Source: Delphinus delphis | Taxonomy: Eukaryota > Chordata > Mammalia > Artiodactyla > Delphinidae | Assembly: GCF_949987515.2 (NCBI RefSeq) | Contig: NC_082701.1 | Span: 40,379,755-40,443,754, forward strand | Length of the DNA: 64,000 nt | Direction of reading: 5' to 3' | Part shown: positions 43,516-54,778 of the stretch, one piece after another | Numbering within the stretch: position 1 is the stretch's first letter | Layout of the letters: the number at the start of each line of letters is the position of its first letter | Notes under the pieces: generated by a model | Database searches by the model: none | What the model was told of the DNA's origin: nothing | Seen by the model: only the letters and a program-made list of their open reading frames with translations | Program-made: the position numbers and the translations under genes

Positions 43516-44589
43516 GAATGGTGCAGCCCGGCAGTGTGAGGGGTTTCACCTCATGGCTGCAGGGGGCAGTCCTACACCAAGACCCCGCAGCTAGTAGGCA
43601 GGGTAGTTATAAGGAGTGTAGAGTCCTCATACACATCCAGAATCTCTTTTATTCCTCTCGTGCTAGAAAGTCTGTATATGAAAAGTTGAAATCACACATA
43701 CACATCAACTCCTCCAGGGAGCAGTATTTGAAATCTCCTCTCCAGAAGCCCCATTTCTTTTGCATTGCCCCATCCCTTTGGGATGCTTGGATCAAGTGGG
43801 CCAACGTCAGCATCAACAAAACTTCCCAGTAGTTAGAGAATCACCAGCTTCCCAACTCTAAAATATGTGGGCACCTGGAACCAGAAGATTACCTGACCCC
43901 CTTCTAAGTGGGTTCAGAGTCAGGGAGACCAGTAGATGCCACTGGACCTTGAGGGCCAACTACTGATTTCTCAGCTTGCTTGGCAGTTTACAAAATTCAG
44001 TCCTTGGTGCTTGTTAGAGCTAATTTCACACTTTGCCATCACTTGTTATTAGGTGAGAAAAAAATACAGTCCTGCTAGCAAATCCTCATTTAAGGAGAAA
44101 GAGAAAATGCATTGGCTCTGACATCACTTAGGGAAAGAAGCAATTACCAAGTAGAGATTGCGGAGTGTAACTCATGACTTAGAGATCCAAGGAAGAATGG
44201 GGTAGAGTGGTTGGGAAATTCCTTTGGCCCCAAGGCATGGTGTGACGTCCAATGGTTTACTTCGACCGCATCCAGGTGACACCACACAGGGTCCTTTATG
44301 TATCATTACAGGTGGGTGACATCAGAAAGAACAAAATCCCATGACGAATCCATTGGTGATTTACTACATAGCTCTTCTTATAATTTGGGGAACTTATCCA
44401 TAGGTCCTTGCTGCCGCTGATACTATTGAGTAATTTACAAGTAGCTACAGCAGCTTTCCGTCTGCTGGGGCACAGAGCCCTGAGGCTAAGGCATCCGACA
44501 AATCTGTAATAGGCTCATGCTGGCCCTGTCATGCGATGAGACACTCACAAAGGAGGAAGCAGCTAAGGTGACGGAAGCTTAATGCGATA
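43516..44589. other. Unassigned single-copy sequence
   Basis: About 1.1 kb without a recognised repeat. AT-rich motif clusters near 44040-44180 and 44345-44460 might be regulatory; no exon was supported. Confidence 0.4.
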
Positions 44590-44760
44590 AATGTCCTAAG
44601 TTTAGGGCCTGTTCTGGGCTCTAGAGATACATAGACATAGAAGGCACACTCGCCACTCTCTGGGGTCCCCTAACCTGTTGCGTATAGAAAAAGATCAGTC
44701 ACCGTGGAAGGCAGATGAATGCCAAGTAAGCGGCAGAGGCGTTAAGTCCCTCTAGAACTG
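44590..44760 (-). repeat. L2 fragment, diverged
   Basis: Reads tgttctgggctctagagata, then catagacatagaaggcacac. Confidence 0.5.
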
Positions 44761-44784
44761 AAAAGCCCCGTCCAGAGCATCAGT

Positions 44785-44900
44785 TAGACTCTGTTATTTT
44801 CAGAGGAGGGAAATTGAGGCTCAGAGAGGGGTATGACAGAATGAATGGCCAGGGAGGGGCAGAACAGACTCTACTGAAACAGCAAGCTTCCGTTCTCTCC
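44785..44900 (-). repeat. MIR SINE fragment
   Basis: Reads attttcagaggagggaaatt, then gaggctcagagaggggtatg. Confidence 0.7.
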
Positions 44901-44944
44901 TGTTGCCAGTACACAATACCGGACACATCCAGATAATGTCCTAT

Positions 44945-45095
44945 CAACTTATTTAAGTGTTGTCAACCTCACATTATATGGGCAGAACGTGTGGCTCCAA
45001 GAATCTGACTTGCCAAACTTCACTGCTATTAAACAGAACTGGAGCTTGAATTCAGAGTCTGTTTGAGTCCAAAGCCCATGTTTTTGCCATCATAG
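44945..45095 (-). repeat. MIR SINE fragment
   Basis: Reads gacttgccaaacttcactgc, then tattaaacagaactggagct and tgaattcagagtctgtttga. Confidence 0.65.
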
Positions 45096-45569
45096 CCTTG
45101 TTGATGGTGCCGGAGATCAGGGAAAGCCCCAAAAAGAGGTGGTACTTGTGCTGTCCTTTTAAAGAGAAAAAAAATAACAGGCATGTGGCCGTCGGGGGAA
45201 GGAGATGTTAGTGGTGTTCAAGGGTGGGAATGTGGGGGAAATGAGCATGCGCTAATGACTCGTAGGGAAACTGTCTTTAGGCTGCAGGTGCCAGGATCTT
45301 AGACGGAGTAGAGATGCTTTTTCTGAGATGGCCACCTAACTAAATCATCATACTAGACATGAGCCAAATAGTCAAAACCATACCGAGTCAGGAGGACAGC
45401 CTCCTGTAAGCCAGCCCCTTATTACCGGGATGTCTGCTAACCTACCAGTGAAATTTCATGGTAACCTACCTGACTCAATCTCCCTGCATTAAAATGGTGG
45501 GCAATGGTGGACCTTTGGGGTACCTTGAAGATGGGTAACATGATGGGGCTAAGATTAGGAATTTTCTCT
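45096..45569. other. Unassigned sequence
   Basis: No confident repeat or exon. An A8 run is at about 45167. Confidence 0.4.
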
Positions 45570-45710
45570 AGGTTCTCAAACTTGGCTATCTTTTAGAATC
45601 ATAGAAGGATACTTAGAAAATCCTGATGTCCTAGACACACTCCAGGGATTCAGGACTGGCATGTGGCCTAGGCATCAGGTGATTTTAATGTGCAGCTAAG
45701 GTTTAAATCC
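45570..45710 (+). repeat. MER5-like hAT DNA transposon fossil
   Basis: Reads aggttctcaaacttggctat, then cttttagaatcatagaagga and ggcatcaggtgattttaatg. Confidence 0.7.
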
Positions 45711-46544
45711 ATGGCTGTCCTGTGTCCCCCTCCTGCAAGTTACTTGGGCATCTTTCTGTCTCACGGATACACTGAGCTCGGCCCTCCTGAGACCAGTCAT
45801 TCCCCAGATGTCTGCCTCTGGTCATTCATGTATTCATCCAAATTCAACCATGTGGTCATTTATACCCTACAAGCTAAGCTTTGGGAATATCGTCTGTGAT
45901 GTGCGAGTAAATATTTAACAAGCAGCTTTCTGAGGAAACAAAGGCCTGATTTGCAGTGTTTTTCGATTTCCTTGTATAAATACTCCCACCATGACCCATT
46001 TCATGGTCACTGAGTTCGGAGTTAGGAATAATGCACACAGTTGGCTCTTTCGAGCCAGTGTGAGCCAGCTCCCTCACACCCCTGGGTAGAGCGATAAGTG
46101 GAATTCACCCCACAGCCTTAAGGTAGGCAGAGGCTGGTTGGGAGAAGACATATGTGTCCATACACAGTTCACAGAAATCTCAGATATGGAGTGCTGGGCA
46201 GATGGAGGTACATGCCACCCGGCAGGGTCAGGGGAGCTGAGATTCAGTGAATGAATAGGTGACCAGAGACAGATCTTAGGAATCAATTTCCTCAGTTGCC
46301 CCTGCTTTCATTTTTCTCTAATGGTCTCCAAATCCCCATGATGTCATTGACAGTCAATCAGAGCATCTGACCAGGCTGAGCTAACTGGTGTTTCACATTG
46401 AGAAGACATAATTCTGCCCAAGAGAATTCACAAGTCACTTAGTCTGTGAGGCATTAGATTAGTAATATACATAATTCCATTAGGTTTTCTAACGTGTTGT
46501 GGATAGCTTGTGGGCCTCTAGTTCAGAACCGCTGACCTGGTCCA
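45711..46544. other. Unassigned single-copy sequence
   Basis: No confident repeat or exon. A short reverse L2-like piece may sit at 45818-45860. Confidence 0.4.
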
Positions 46545-46690
46545 TCCAATCACAGGAGATCATGAGAAACTGAGGCCCAGAGATCCAGAGTGACTTAATG
46601 CTGGCGGCTCGGGGCTGGAAGGAAAAGTCGGGCATCTTTCTTCCCAGACCTGTGTTCTCATGACTCCACCACAGGGCTGGTCTTAAAGAT
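46545..46690 (-). repeat. MIR SINE fragment
   Basis: Reads catgagaaactgaggcccag, then agtgacttaatgctggcggc. Confidence 0.7.
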
Positions 46691-46699
46691 CAGACACCT

Positions 46700-46965
46700 C
46701 CTGGACAACATTTTATTAATATACTAATATGAGGAACATCAGTTCATTTGCTTCGAACAAAAGGTTCCGTGCAGAAAGGAAATCCAATCTTGTGTCTAAA
46801 TTGCTTCTAATAAGCCCACAATTGGCAGCCCCAGTGATGATCCTTTCAGGCTGTAATTGTGTAAAAAATGGATGCATTCCCATAACCAGGAGGAAAGACC
46901 AAATCTGCCCCCATTTGGTGGTGGTTAATAATCTCATTAAGTTATTAATGAAATGAGCAGAGCTT
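46700..46965. promoter_or_regulatory. Candidate conserved noncoding element (enhancer-like)
   Basis: Repeat-free and AT-rich, with clustered TAAT-type homeodomain core words (attttattaatatactaata, then gcttctaataagcccacaat and ggttaataatctcattaagt). The texture matches developmental enhancers. Function and conservation are inferred, not shown. Confidence 0.35.
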
Positions 46966-47167
46966 CCTGCAGGTGAGGCTTCTTCATGGAACATTGGGGA
47001 AGCCAGCAGTCCATTGCCTTGGAGAATTCTTCCCTGCTGGGTTATCATCTCCTGGAGGCCAGACCTCATGGGCTGGCTATGAGTGCCCACTTATGGGATA
47101 TTGCCAAGGGCATAGCAGACCCTTACACCATGCAGAGGAGGTGATGGCCTACTTAGGGTCACTTTAC

Positions 47168-47181
47168 ACTGTGTGTGTGTG

Positions 47182-47228
<47 letters not shown>
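47168..47228. repeat. (TG)n(TA)n(TG)n microsatellite
   Basis: A TG run, a short TA block, and a longer TG run, all alternating purine-pyrimidine. Confidence 0.97.
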
Positions 47229-47230
<2 letters not shown>

Positions 47231-47284
47231 ACATGTAGCTCGTGGCAGTATGGACTGGAGGATCTGGAATTGATGATTCATTTA

Positions 47285-47450
47285 AGAGGCAGGGTGGTGT
47301 CTTGGAAAGAGTACTGGGATGGGAGTTAGGAACTCTGAGACCCTATTCTGGCTCTCCCAAGCTGGGAGACCTTGTGTGAATCACTTCCCCTCTCTGATGT
47401 CTCTTTGTCAAGAAAGCAGAAGAGGCGTTTGAATTAGGGGAACCTGTAAG
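47285..47450 (+). repeat. MIR SINE
   Basis: Reads tcttggaaagagtactggga, then ctggctctcccaagctggga and gaccttgtgtgaatcacttc. Confidence 0.82.
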
Positions 47451-47899
47451 GTTCCTCCTGCAAGCTCCTTCTTTCTGGTCTTTGAAGTGACTACTTGAGA
47501 TTCAATTAACAGAAAAAAATTTTTTTTCTCCTGTGTCAACACCAAGCTTTACACTGTGAACTCATAAAAACACAGAAGAATGTTTCCATTATAACGGTCA
47601 ACCCTAGTTAACTACATCACAGGTCACCCATGTGCTTTAGAAGCTGTTTGAGCTGGAGACTAGAGAATGCTTCACTTCTAGAACTACATTTTTTACCCCC
47701 TACTCTTTTTACCATAATGACCTAGAAATATGGGGTTAGAATTTTTGGTAGAGTTCTCGTCCTTGAACCATTATCTTTGAATTGATGATTAAGTGAATAC
47801 TGTTATGCATCATTATAATTTATTTGAAAAATGATTTGTGTATTTAATGCTTTGGGAGAGATCTTAGCTAGCGTTCCAGCTATTTCCTCTCAAAATCCT
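47451..47899. other. Unassigned AT-rich sequence
   Basis: AT-rich, with a T run at about 47518. No repeat or exon was recognised. Confidence 0.4.
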
Positions 47900-48120
47900 C
47901 TAGGTAAAATGAATTGCTCCCCCCTCAGTATACCCAAAGCTCTTGGTTCAGGCCTCGCCTAGTAACTCTCCTCACATTGCACTTTATTTGGTTTCCTATA
48001 GACCATCCCCTTCAAGAAACTGTGAGTCCTTCCAGGGCAGGAACTGAGTCTTATTCGTCTCAGGGCTCCCCTTTCTCCTTTGTGTGTCTGGCTCATAAAA
48101 GTTTATACAACTAAACTGAG
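47900..48120 (+). repeat. L2 3' portion
   Basis: Reads cattgcactttatttggttt, then actgtgagtccttccagggc, aggaactgagtcttattcgt and tctggctcataaaagtttat. Confidence 0.82.
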
Positions 48121-48344
48121 TTGTGCTCCTTATGGGAAAACAGAAGTAGCCAACTAACTTAAAATTTGTCTTCAGTGCTTGTTGGTCTTCGATAGGACAT
48201 CTTCCTCCGAAAGGTAATTGATCTCAACTGTTCGTATGCTTCAGCCATCTCTTCTAGTCCAAAGCTTTCCGAATCTGTAATATCAGCTCTGAGGCCAACC
48301 CGAAGACCCAATCCTGATTACTTGATAAACATTAAAAAAAATCC

Positions 48345-48560
48345 TAACATTTGATGAGCATCTATCAATTTGTCAGTTGCCAGACAATTTCATATGCCTC
48401 AACCCTTAGAGCAACCTGCATTCATTTTCTCTTTTTTTGCAGATAAGGAAACAGAGGCTCAGAGAGGTCCTCGGAGCTAGTCACACAGCTAGTAAGTGGC
48501 AGAGCTGGGATTTGAACCCAGGTCTGTCTGGCTCTTTTGACCATAGGCTGTCACTTTTTG
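48345..48560 (-). repeat. MIR SINE, near full length
   Basis: One of the best-preserved MIR copies: gataaggaaacagaggctca, then gtcacacagctagtaagtgg and gagctgggatttgaacccag. Confidence 0.93.
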
Positions 48561-48599
48561 GATGTCCAGATGTAACTTCAAGCTCAAGAGATATCAAAT

Positions 48600-49540
48600 C
48601 AAACTCCCCACCTTCACCTGCAAACCAGTGCCTCTTCTCTCATCCATGTTCATTCAGACACTAGGTCAAACCCTCCAAGACAGTTTGGGCTCCTGGCTTT
48701 CCTTTCCTCCTTCAAGTCAACTGCTCACTAGTGGTCCTTGCCTGTATCTCTGGAGAGCCTCTTTCCTCTGTTGTCCACTTCCACTTCCCTAGGTTGGGCT
48801 GAATCAGCAAACCCAAAGGTCTCCAGCAGACATCTCCTCATTGGTCTCCAGATCACCCACCTGTCTCTTTAGTTTGTCCTGCTCTCCACTATGATGCAAG
48901 TTTCTCTAAAATGTTATTTTGAATATTTCACTTTCTTGATCAAAGTCTTTGCCGTGACTCCTCTTACAGAATTGAGCCCAAACTCCCAGAATGCTAAAAA
49001 AAAAAAAAAAAAAAGCATCATTTGAATCTCTAGTAATGGGCCAGGGATTTGCCTTGTGCTGTTCTTATTTAAGTTTCAGAATAAACATCTGAAGTAGGTC
49101 CGTTCATTTCAATGCTGAGTGAACTGAATTACCTGTTTCAGGTCCAAATAAGAAGTGGTGGGTATAGAACCTAGGTGTGTGTCTACCCCTCCTTAGCCTG
49201 ATACTGAAGAAACCCTTCCCAGTTGGGCCCTTGTCTCCTTTCCTACTCTATTTTCCATGCTTCCACCCAGATGGCACAATTCCCTCTCTTCTGTAAGCAC
49301 CTTTGTCACCCTTGTAATGTCATTCTTTGTGACATCCTATCCCCCTCACCCTGGATGCCAGCTTTTCCCACTGGGCTTATAACCTACACATCCTTTGATG
49401 CTTAACTGGTATTTCTCTGTCTGAGACTTTCCCCTTCCTCCCTAAGCTTAAGCTCAAAGAAACCTCTCCCTGCTCTTGAACTTCTTATCATTACTACTCA
49501 TTTGCCCTTAACTGGAGTTGCCCTGTTTAATCATCATGTC
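48600..49540 (+). repeat. L2, long forward copy interrupted by a MIR
   Basis: 48600-48995 holds an L2 internal segment (agatcacccacctgtctctt, then caagtttctctaaaatgtta). A 19-base A run at 48996-49014 and a reverse MIR follow. L2-like sequence resumes at 49230-49540 (tctgtaagcacctttgtcac, then ctccctgctcttgaacttct). Confidence 0.7.
49020..49205 (-). repeat. MIR SINE fragment nested in L2
   Basis: Reads atttaagtttcagaataaac, then gaagtggtgggtatagaacc, diverged reverse MIR. Confidence 0.55.
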
Positions 49541-49589
49541 TTACTAAGCAAGAGAAAGGGCTTCACATTCAGACGGACGTGGATGACGT

Positions 49590-50100
49590 TTTAGGTGGGG
49601 TTCCCTAGGAACAGTCTCTGAGGTGAGAATTCTTTTCTGAATGATGGATTAAGAAGGGATGCCAGGAGAAATCGTAAGGATATGTGGAAGACAGGACGGA
49701 AGAAGGGGAGAAGCGAGGCAAGGGAATAATTTGGGGCTAAGCCCCAGCGCACCCTGATCCTGCAGGGGAGCCCTGGAGTGTAGATTACACCTCAGAGCTT
49801 GTCCGTGCCATAGGCAAGGTTGCTGGGCCTTCACGCTCCAGCCATCGTTGTCTAAGCATCACTCTGGGGACATTGAACTCCCAGGCCCCTATAGGTCTCT
49901 GCGAGCAATGGCACAGTGGATCTCGTAGCCCCAAAATGGGCCTCTGTGAGGGTATAGTAGGAGCAGGTCATTAGAAGCAAAAACAAAAACAAAACAAAAA
50001 ACCCCCCACAATAGCTGGAGGAAAGGCACACAGAAATGATAGAGGAGTCTGGGTAACTTGGGTGGAGCTTCGACAGTGTCTGCTCGGGCTGGCATTCCTG
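49590..50100. repeat. Probable old interspersed repeat, family unresolved
   Basis: Reads ggtggggttccctaggaaca, then atggattaagaagggatgcc and ggacattgaactcccaggcc. The opening resembles that at 57300. It contains an A-rich (caaaaa)n patch at 49979-50000. Confidence 0.4.
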
Positions 50101-50104
50101 GTTT

Positions 50105-50228
50105 GCAGGTGTCTTAATCCTTCAGAGTCTCAGTTTCTCCAGCTGTATGATGGGGTTGATACCTACTCTGTGGCAGGATAAAGTGCCTGACGCATAGTAG
50201 TCACTCAATAAATGTGCATTGCTTTCCT
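50105..50228 (+). repeat. MIR SINE fragment
   Basis: Reads cttcagagtctcagtttctc, then tgatggggttgatacctact and agtagtcactcaataaatgt. Confidence 0.82.
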
Positions 50229-50259
50229 TGAAAGAGGCTTCTGCTTTATGTTATACGTA

Positions 50260-50445
50260 TATTCCACACCTTACCATACGATCATGTTATAGTCCAAAAC
50301 GTGCCGTATTCCTTCTGCCACAGGCCCTTCCTTCACAAACCCTCTCCCTTTCCATTGCCTTCTTGCTTAATACACAATTACTAGTTCTTAAATCTCACTT
50401 CAGATGCCACTTCCTCCAGGAAGTTTTCAATAAGTTTATCGCAAT
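50260..50445 (+). repeat. L2 fragment
   Basis: Reads tctcacttcagatgccactt, then cctccaggaagttttcaata. Confidence 0.65.
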
Positions 50446-50599
50446 GAAACTGGGAAAATAAATTGATTAATTAAAAACAAATCTCAGTTAAAGTGATTGC
50501 CTTTTCCTCGTTTGATTTCTGGAGCCTAACGATGTAATGAATGAAGAGATTAATGAAAGTATGAGTGAACACGAATGATAAGCCCGTTGAAGGTGGAGC

Positions 50600-50685
50600 A
50601 GAATCCCCCGGGTCGCTTCTTGGCGCTTGTAGGTAGCAGGTGCCGAGTAAATGCTTTCTGGTTGGTTGGTGAATGGATGAGAGGA
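50600..50685 (+). repeat. L2 3'-end fragment
   Basis: Reads gtaggtagcaggtgccgagt, then aaatgctttctggttggttg. Confidence 0.6.
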
Positions 50686-51064
50686 CGCTGCAATGGGATT
50701 CCCAGGCCTGCATCCTAGTCCAGGTTTATTGCTGACTGCGTGTGCTTGTAGGCAAGTCAGCAGCTTCTCTGGGACTCAGGTTCCCCTAATGTCAAAGGAT
50801 GTGTTTGAAGGGCCTTCCTGGTGCCAGGCCCTCGCTCCCAGCAGGGATCATCTGGGAAGGCCGTTTGGGAGAGGGATGCTGGGGGTTGCAGAGATAGAAG
50901 GTTATACATTGCACTCCCATCATAGGAGAGTCCTTCTGCTGGGGATAGAGCACTGGAGGGACTTAAGGAAGAGGAAAGGATGAGCTACAGTTGGCCCTCA
51001 GAGCACCAGAGCAGGGTGTGGTGCTCACGGGGGCAACGGCTTGGTTCTGCACTGTGTCTTGCCT
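50686..51064. other. Unassigned single-copy sequence
   Basis: No confident repeat or exon. Confidence 0.4.
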
Positions 51065-51260
51065 GGCTCTTCTTTTTCCCTGATTCTGGCACAGGTGGCT
51101 CCGCTACTCCATTGCTCTGTGACCTTGGGCAAGTGAATATGCTATATAACTTCTCGATTGTCTGATCTTTAAAGTGAGGTCCATAGGATGTAGGAATTAA
51201 AAGGCTTAATACAGGTAAAGTGCTTAGACGAATAATAATCAGCATATATTGTAGTTAAAC
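51065..51260 (+). repeat. MIR SINE
   Basis: Reads gctctgtgaccttgggcaag, then gattgtctgatctttaaagt and gtaaagtgcttagacgaata. Confidence 0.85.
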
Positions 51261-51399
51261 CTCAGGGAGCATTAGCTGTGGCTGCTGCTGCTGCTTTTGC
51301 TAATTAGGAGGGCGCTCTGGACACACACAGCTCCCTCATCTCTCGTTCTGCCGTTTGCCATTTGCCTGACCCTTCAGTGTGAGGCTTGCCACTGGGGTG

Positions 51400-51585
51400 T
51401 GGTGGAGAGTGAATGAACTTTAAGGTAAGGCAGACCCAGATCTGAATCCCAGTTCCACAGCCACTTAATCTCTCTGAGTCTCCCATTCTTATTTGTATAA
51501 TGGGGGATTAAGACTGACCTTTGAGGATGACCTCGAGGGTTAAATATGTATTTCTGAAACACCTGTTGCTTAAAAGGCCTGGTGT
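51400..51585 (+). repeat. MIR SINE
   Basis: Reads gacccagatctgaatcccag, then agccacttaatctctctgag and taatgggggattaagactga. Confidence 0.85.
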
Positions 51586-51964
51586 GAATGAAACCTGGGG
51601 CCTCTTCCTCACCAGCAGTGCCCAGGGGCTTTAAAGGAGAGTTGAGCAGTGAGGTCTCTCCCGTGACATTGTTCTTGTCGATTTAAAGATAAATTTATAC
51701 CGTGGGTAATAAACTTATGGAACTCGTCACCCTGGGACCTGGCAGGGGATGAATATGAATAGGCCCAGAAGAATTTAGGAGAATGGATGAAGGCTGGACC
51801 CTCTATGCATCATGACAGCAGCATTTCCTAGGAAACGTGCATTTAGGAATCGTGGTCATGCTGAGATGCTCTGTAGGAAAAGAGAAAGAAATAGCTTCTG
51901 TGGTTAGAAACCTTTGTGGAATTGTGCTTCCCATATTCCACTTCTACTAGGATCTTCACATTCA
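51586..51964. other. Unassigned single-copy sequence
   Basis: No repeat or exon was recognised. Confidence 0.4.
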
Positions 51965-52258
51965 TATTTGTTCAGTTGCTGATTCAGCAGATATTTAGAG
52001 AGCCTCCTGTATGCCAAGGCACCGTTCTAGGCACTCGTAATACAGCAATGAAAAAACAATGATTCTTGCCCTTGTGTAGCTTATAATCCAGTGAGGAAGA
52101 TAAACTATAAGCAAATAGACTTAGTAAATGATGAAATTACATGGTGTGTTTGAAGGTGAAAATGCACTGAAGAAAAGATCAAACAGGTTAAGGGGGATTG
52201 CAAATGCTGGGAGTAGGAGGTTGTGATATTCCATAGGGTAGTCAGGGAAGCCTCACCT
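51965..52258 (-). repeat. L2, part 1 (split by a SINE)
   Basis: Reads cagcagatatttagagagcc, then gtatgccaaggcaccgttct and ccttgtgtagcttataatcc. It ends at a CHR SINE and resumes after it. Confidence 0.85.
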
Positions 52259-52259
52259 C

Positions 52260-52590
52260 TTTTTTTTTTTTTTCCCCACAAATTTATGTATGTATTTACT
52301 TATTTTTGGCCGTGTTGGGTCTTCATTGCTGCATGCGAGCTTTCTCTAGTTGCGGCGTGCCAGGGCTACTCTTCATTGTGGTATGCAGGCTTCTCATTGT
52401 GGTGGCTTCTCTTGTTGTGGAGCACGGGCCCTAGGCGCACGGGCTTCAGTAGTTGTAGCACGCGAGCTCAGTAGTTGTGGCACACGGGCTTAGTTGCTCC
52501 GCGGCATGTGGGATCTTCCCGGACCAGGGCTTGACCCGTGTCCCCTGCGCTGGCAGACAGATTCTTAACCACTGCGCCACCAGGGAAGTC
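52260..52590 (-). mobile_element. CHR-family SINE nested in L2
   Basis: Reverse copy from a T-rich tail and gccgtgttgggtcttcattg to the reversed head ccaccagggaagtcc. Flanking duplication agggaagcctcacct / agggaagcctcatct at 52244-52258 and 52592-52606, one mismatch. It is the unexpanded relative of the SINE at 8011. Confidence 0.94.
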
Positions 52591-52885
52591 CAGGGAAGCC
52601 TCATCTTGAAGGTGGCATTTGAGCAAAGGAGGAGGCAAGGGAATTTGTCAGTTGGCTGTTGGAGGAAAGACCCTGAGGTAAAGACCCTGAGGCTGAGTGT
52701 GCCTCTCTGTTCCCAGAGAAAACTTGCGTGCCTGGAGATCCTGAAGGTGGGGAAAAGGAAGAAATAAAGTCCTGGGGGTCTGGTCGGCCACTGTAAGGGC
52801 TTCAACACCACCAGCTTCAGATGGGGGAGTGACATCATCTGACTTATACAGCATAAAGGCACTGAGAAGTCCTGCAGTAGAGAGA
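52591..52885 (-). repeat. L2, part 2, with a 14-bp tandem duplication
   Basis: Continues the L2 cut at 52258: cttgaaggtggcatttgagc and gggagtgacatcatctgact. The word aaagaccctgagg occurs twice in tandem at 52666 and 52680. Confidence 0.75.
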
Positions 52886-52904
52886 CTCCTTGAACCTAAC
52901 CCAG

Positions 52905-53100
52905 CTTCTCCCCAAATATTTGACAATGGAACCTCTTTTGTTTCCAGTAAAGCCTTTTAACATCTTTATACATATTATACCCCACCCCCTTCCCTTGGAG
53001 TTTCAGATATTTGTTAAACTTAATATAGTGTTTCCCCAAACGGTTCACCCCTGGAATCTTTTAGTTTCCCTTAAAGACCTGTTAACTTCTTGCTTAACCA
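52905..53100. repeat. hAT-like DNA transposon fossil, uncertain
   Basis: Reads tttgacaatggaacctcttt, then agtgtttccccaaacggttc and ctggaatcttttagtttccc, words seen in MER-type hAT elements. Confidence 0.4.
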
Positions 53101-53114
53101 GTGTCCTAAAGCCT

Positions 53115-53295
53115 TTCTATTCGAAGTGTGGCCCGTGGACCAGAAGCAACAGCATCCCCTGGGAGCTTGTTAGAAATACAGAGTGGCAGCCCCCTCCCCA
53201 GACCGTCAGTTGGCACGCTAAATTCCTGTGAGTGTTGAAGTCCCAACGTGCTGCTCTATGGGACATATGTTGAGAAATGCTGCATTAGAGAGAAA
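53115..53295 (-). repeat. MER5-like hAT DNA transposon fossil
   Basis: Reads cgaagtgtggcccgtggacc, then cagcatcccctgggagcttg, ttagaaatacagagtggcag and tatgttgagaaatgctgc. Confidence 0.85.
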
Positions 53296-53819
53296 TAGTG
53301 AAAGGGATAAAGTGAAGTCTATAGCACTTTCTAGATTGTTTCCAGAGTATCCACTTGCAGTGTGGACTCTCCAGGTGTTCCTGGAGCTGACTGAGCTGCA
53401 GTGTCTTCCTCACATCCCTACATGCCTTTACTAACTCATCATGACTCGAGGCCTTTATTAAAATCTTCCTGACACCTGCTCAGAAGAAGCCTCGACCTCC
53501 TCTTGGAGTAATGAGCCCCATATGTTTACCAGCCACATCTAGGTTCATACTGCCTATTGCCGGCCCCCAAACGACTTGTTCCTTCTGCCTCTTAGAATGT
53601 GCCTCTTTTCAGTGTCCAGAGTTCCTGGCACTCTGTAGGAAGACATGCAGATGTTAGGGGCTAGGTCGGTGCTTATGGCGGAGGTCAGGGCCAGAGAGGT
53701 GACCCTTGCCTTTTCCTGTTTCCTCCACGCTTGTAAAACTCCAAAACATCCCTTTCTGTTCTTTGTGTCGCTTTTGTTTTTCCTGTTCAGCAGCCAGCTG
53801 CAGTGGCAAGAACAGGTGC
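53296..53819. other. Unassigned single-copy sequence
   Basis: No repeat or exon was recognised. Frames up to about 100 codons on both strands show no family features. Confidence 0.4.
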
Positions 53820-53985
53820 CTTGGGTTGAATGGACTGGTGTTTGCATGTCAGTTTCCTCATTTCCTAGTTGTGTTACCTTAAGCGAGTCATTTAGGTCCT
53901 TGAAGCCTCTTTCCCCCAGCTGTGAAAGGGCCGTACAGGTATCAGCCCTCTAGAGTGGTTGTAAAGACTATGGGAGAACAAGTTA
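53820..53985 (+). repeat. MIR SINE
   Basis: Reads tcctagttgtgttaccttaa, then gcgagtcatttaggtccttg and ctgtgaaagggccgtacagg. Confidence 0.75.
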
Positions 53986-54547
53986 GGAAAATCCCTCTTG
54001 GGCCTTTTATGTACTAGGGACCTTTGGATCCTAGACAAGAGACTCAAATCATAGAAGCTGTAGGCTAACAATTGCGTGGATGGTGGAGGTGTGTTTGATG
54101 GATCGGGATGGAATAGAGTGAAATTGCTGGGCACAGTGGTGGCACCTGATAAGAAACACAGTGATTCCTGGTCATCTCATTGACAGGCGATACATTGGAC
54201 CTCCTGCCTAGGTCAGTTTGATGGACACCAACGAGCTCCCCAGCAAGCCTTGCTGTCCTTGCTGTGTGTACTGGGACCAGGGAGAGAAGCATGGTCTCTT
54301 CCCCAAGAGGAGAGAAAGAGCCAGCACCTGCAGGTGCCCGTGGGCCATCAGAGTGTCCCCTCCACTGTGCAGGCCAACTAAATTTCGACTAATGTGATCG
54401 TGACCAAAGAGTCATGGGGGTTCCAGTGAAGGAAGCCTGTGTATTTGTTCTGAGCGTGTGTGTGCCTGGGTGTTCCTGTTCATTAGAAACCAAAATAGAA
54501 AGGCAAGTACATAAATAGGCCTGAAAACTGAGTGACAGCACTCTGTA
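53986..54547. other. Unassigned single-copy sequence
   Basis: No repeat or exon was recognised. Confidence 0.4.
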
Positions 54548-54778
54548 ATAGACGGTATGGAAACACCCAGCCCTAAGCACTATTGACATCTGGGGCTAGA
54601 TAGTATTTGGTTGTGGGGTTCTGTCCTGTGCATTGTGTGATGTTTAGCAGCATCCCTGGCCTCTACCCACTAGATACCAGTAGCACCAATCACAAGTTGC
54701 AACAACCCAGAGGTCTCCAGACCTCGCCAAATGTCCCCTAGAGCGAGTTCACCCCCAGTCGGGAACCACTGACATAGA
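54548..54778 (-). repeat. MER20-like hAT DNA transposon
   Basis: Full-length reverse copy: aagcactattgacatctggg, then ctgtcctgtgcattgtgtga, gcatccctggcctctaccca and the terminal cagtcgggaaccactgac. MER20 copies are known to act as hormone-responsive regulators in placental mammals; nothing here shows activity. Confidence 0.85.
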
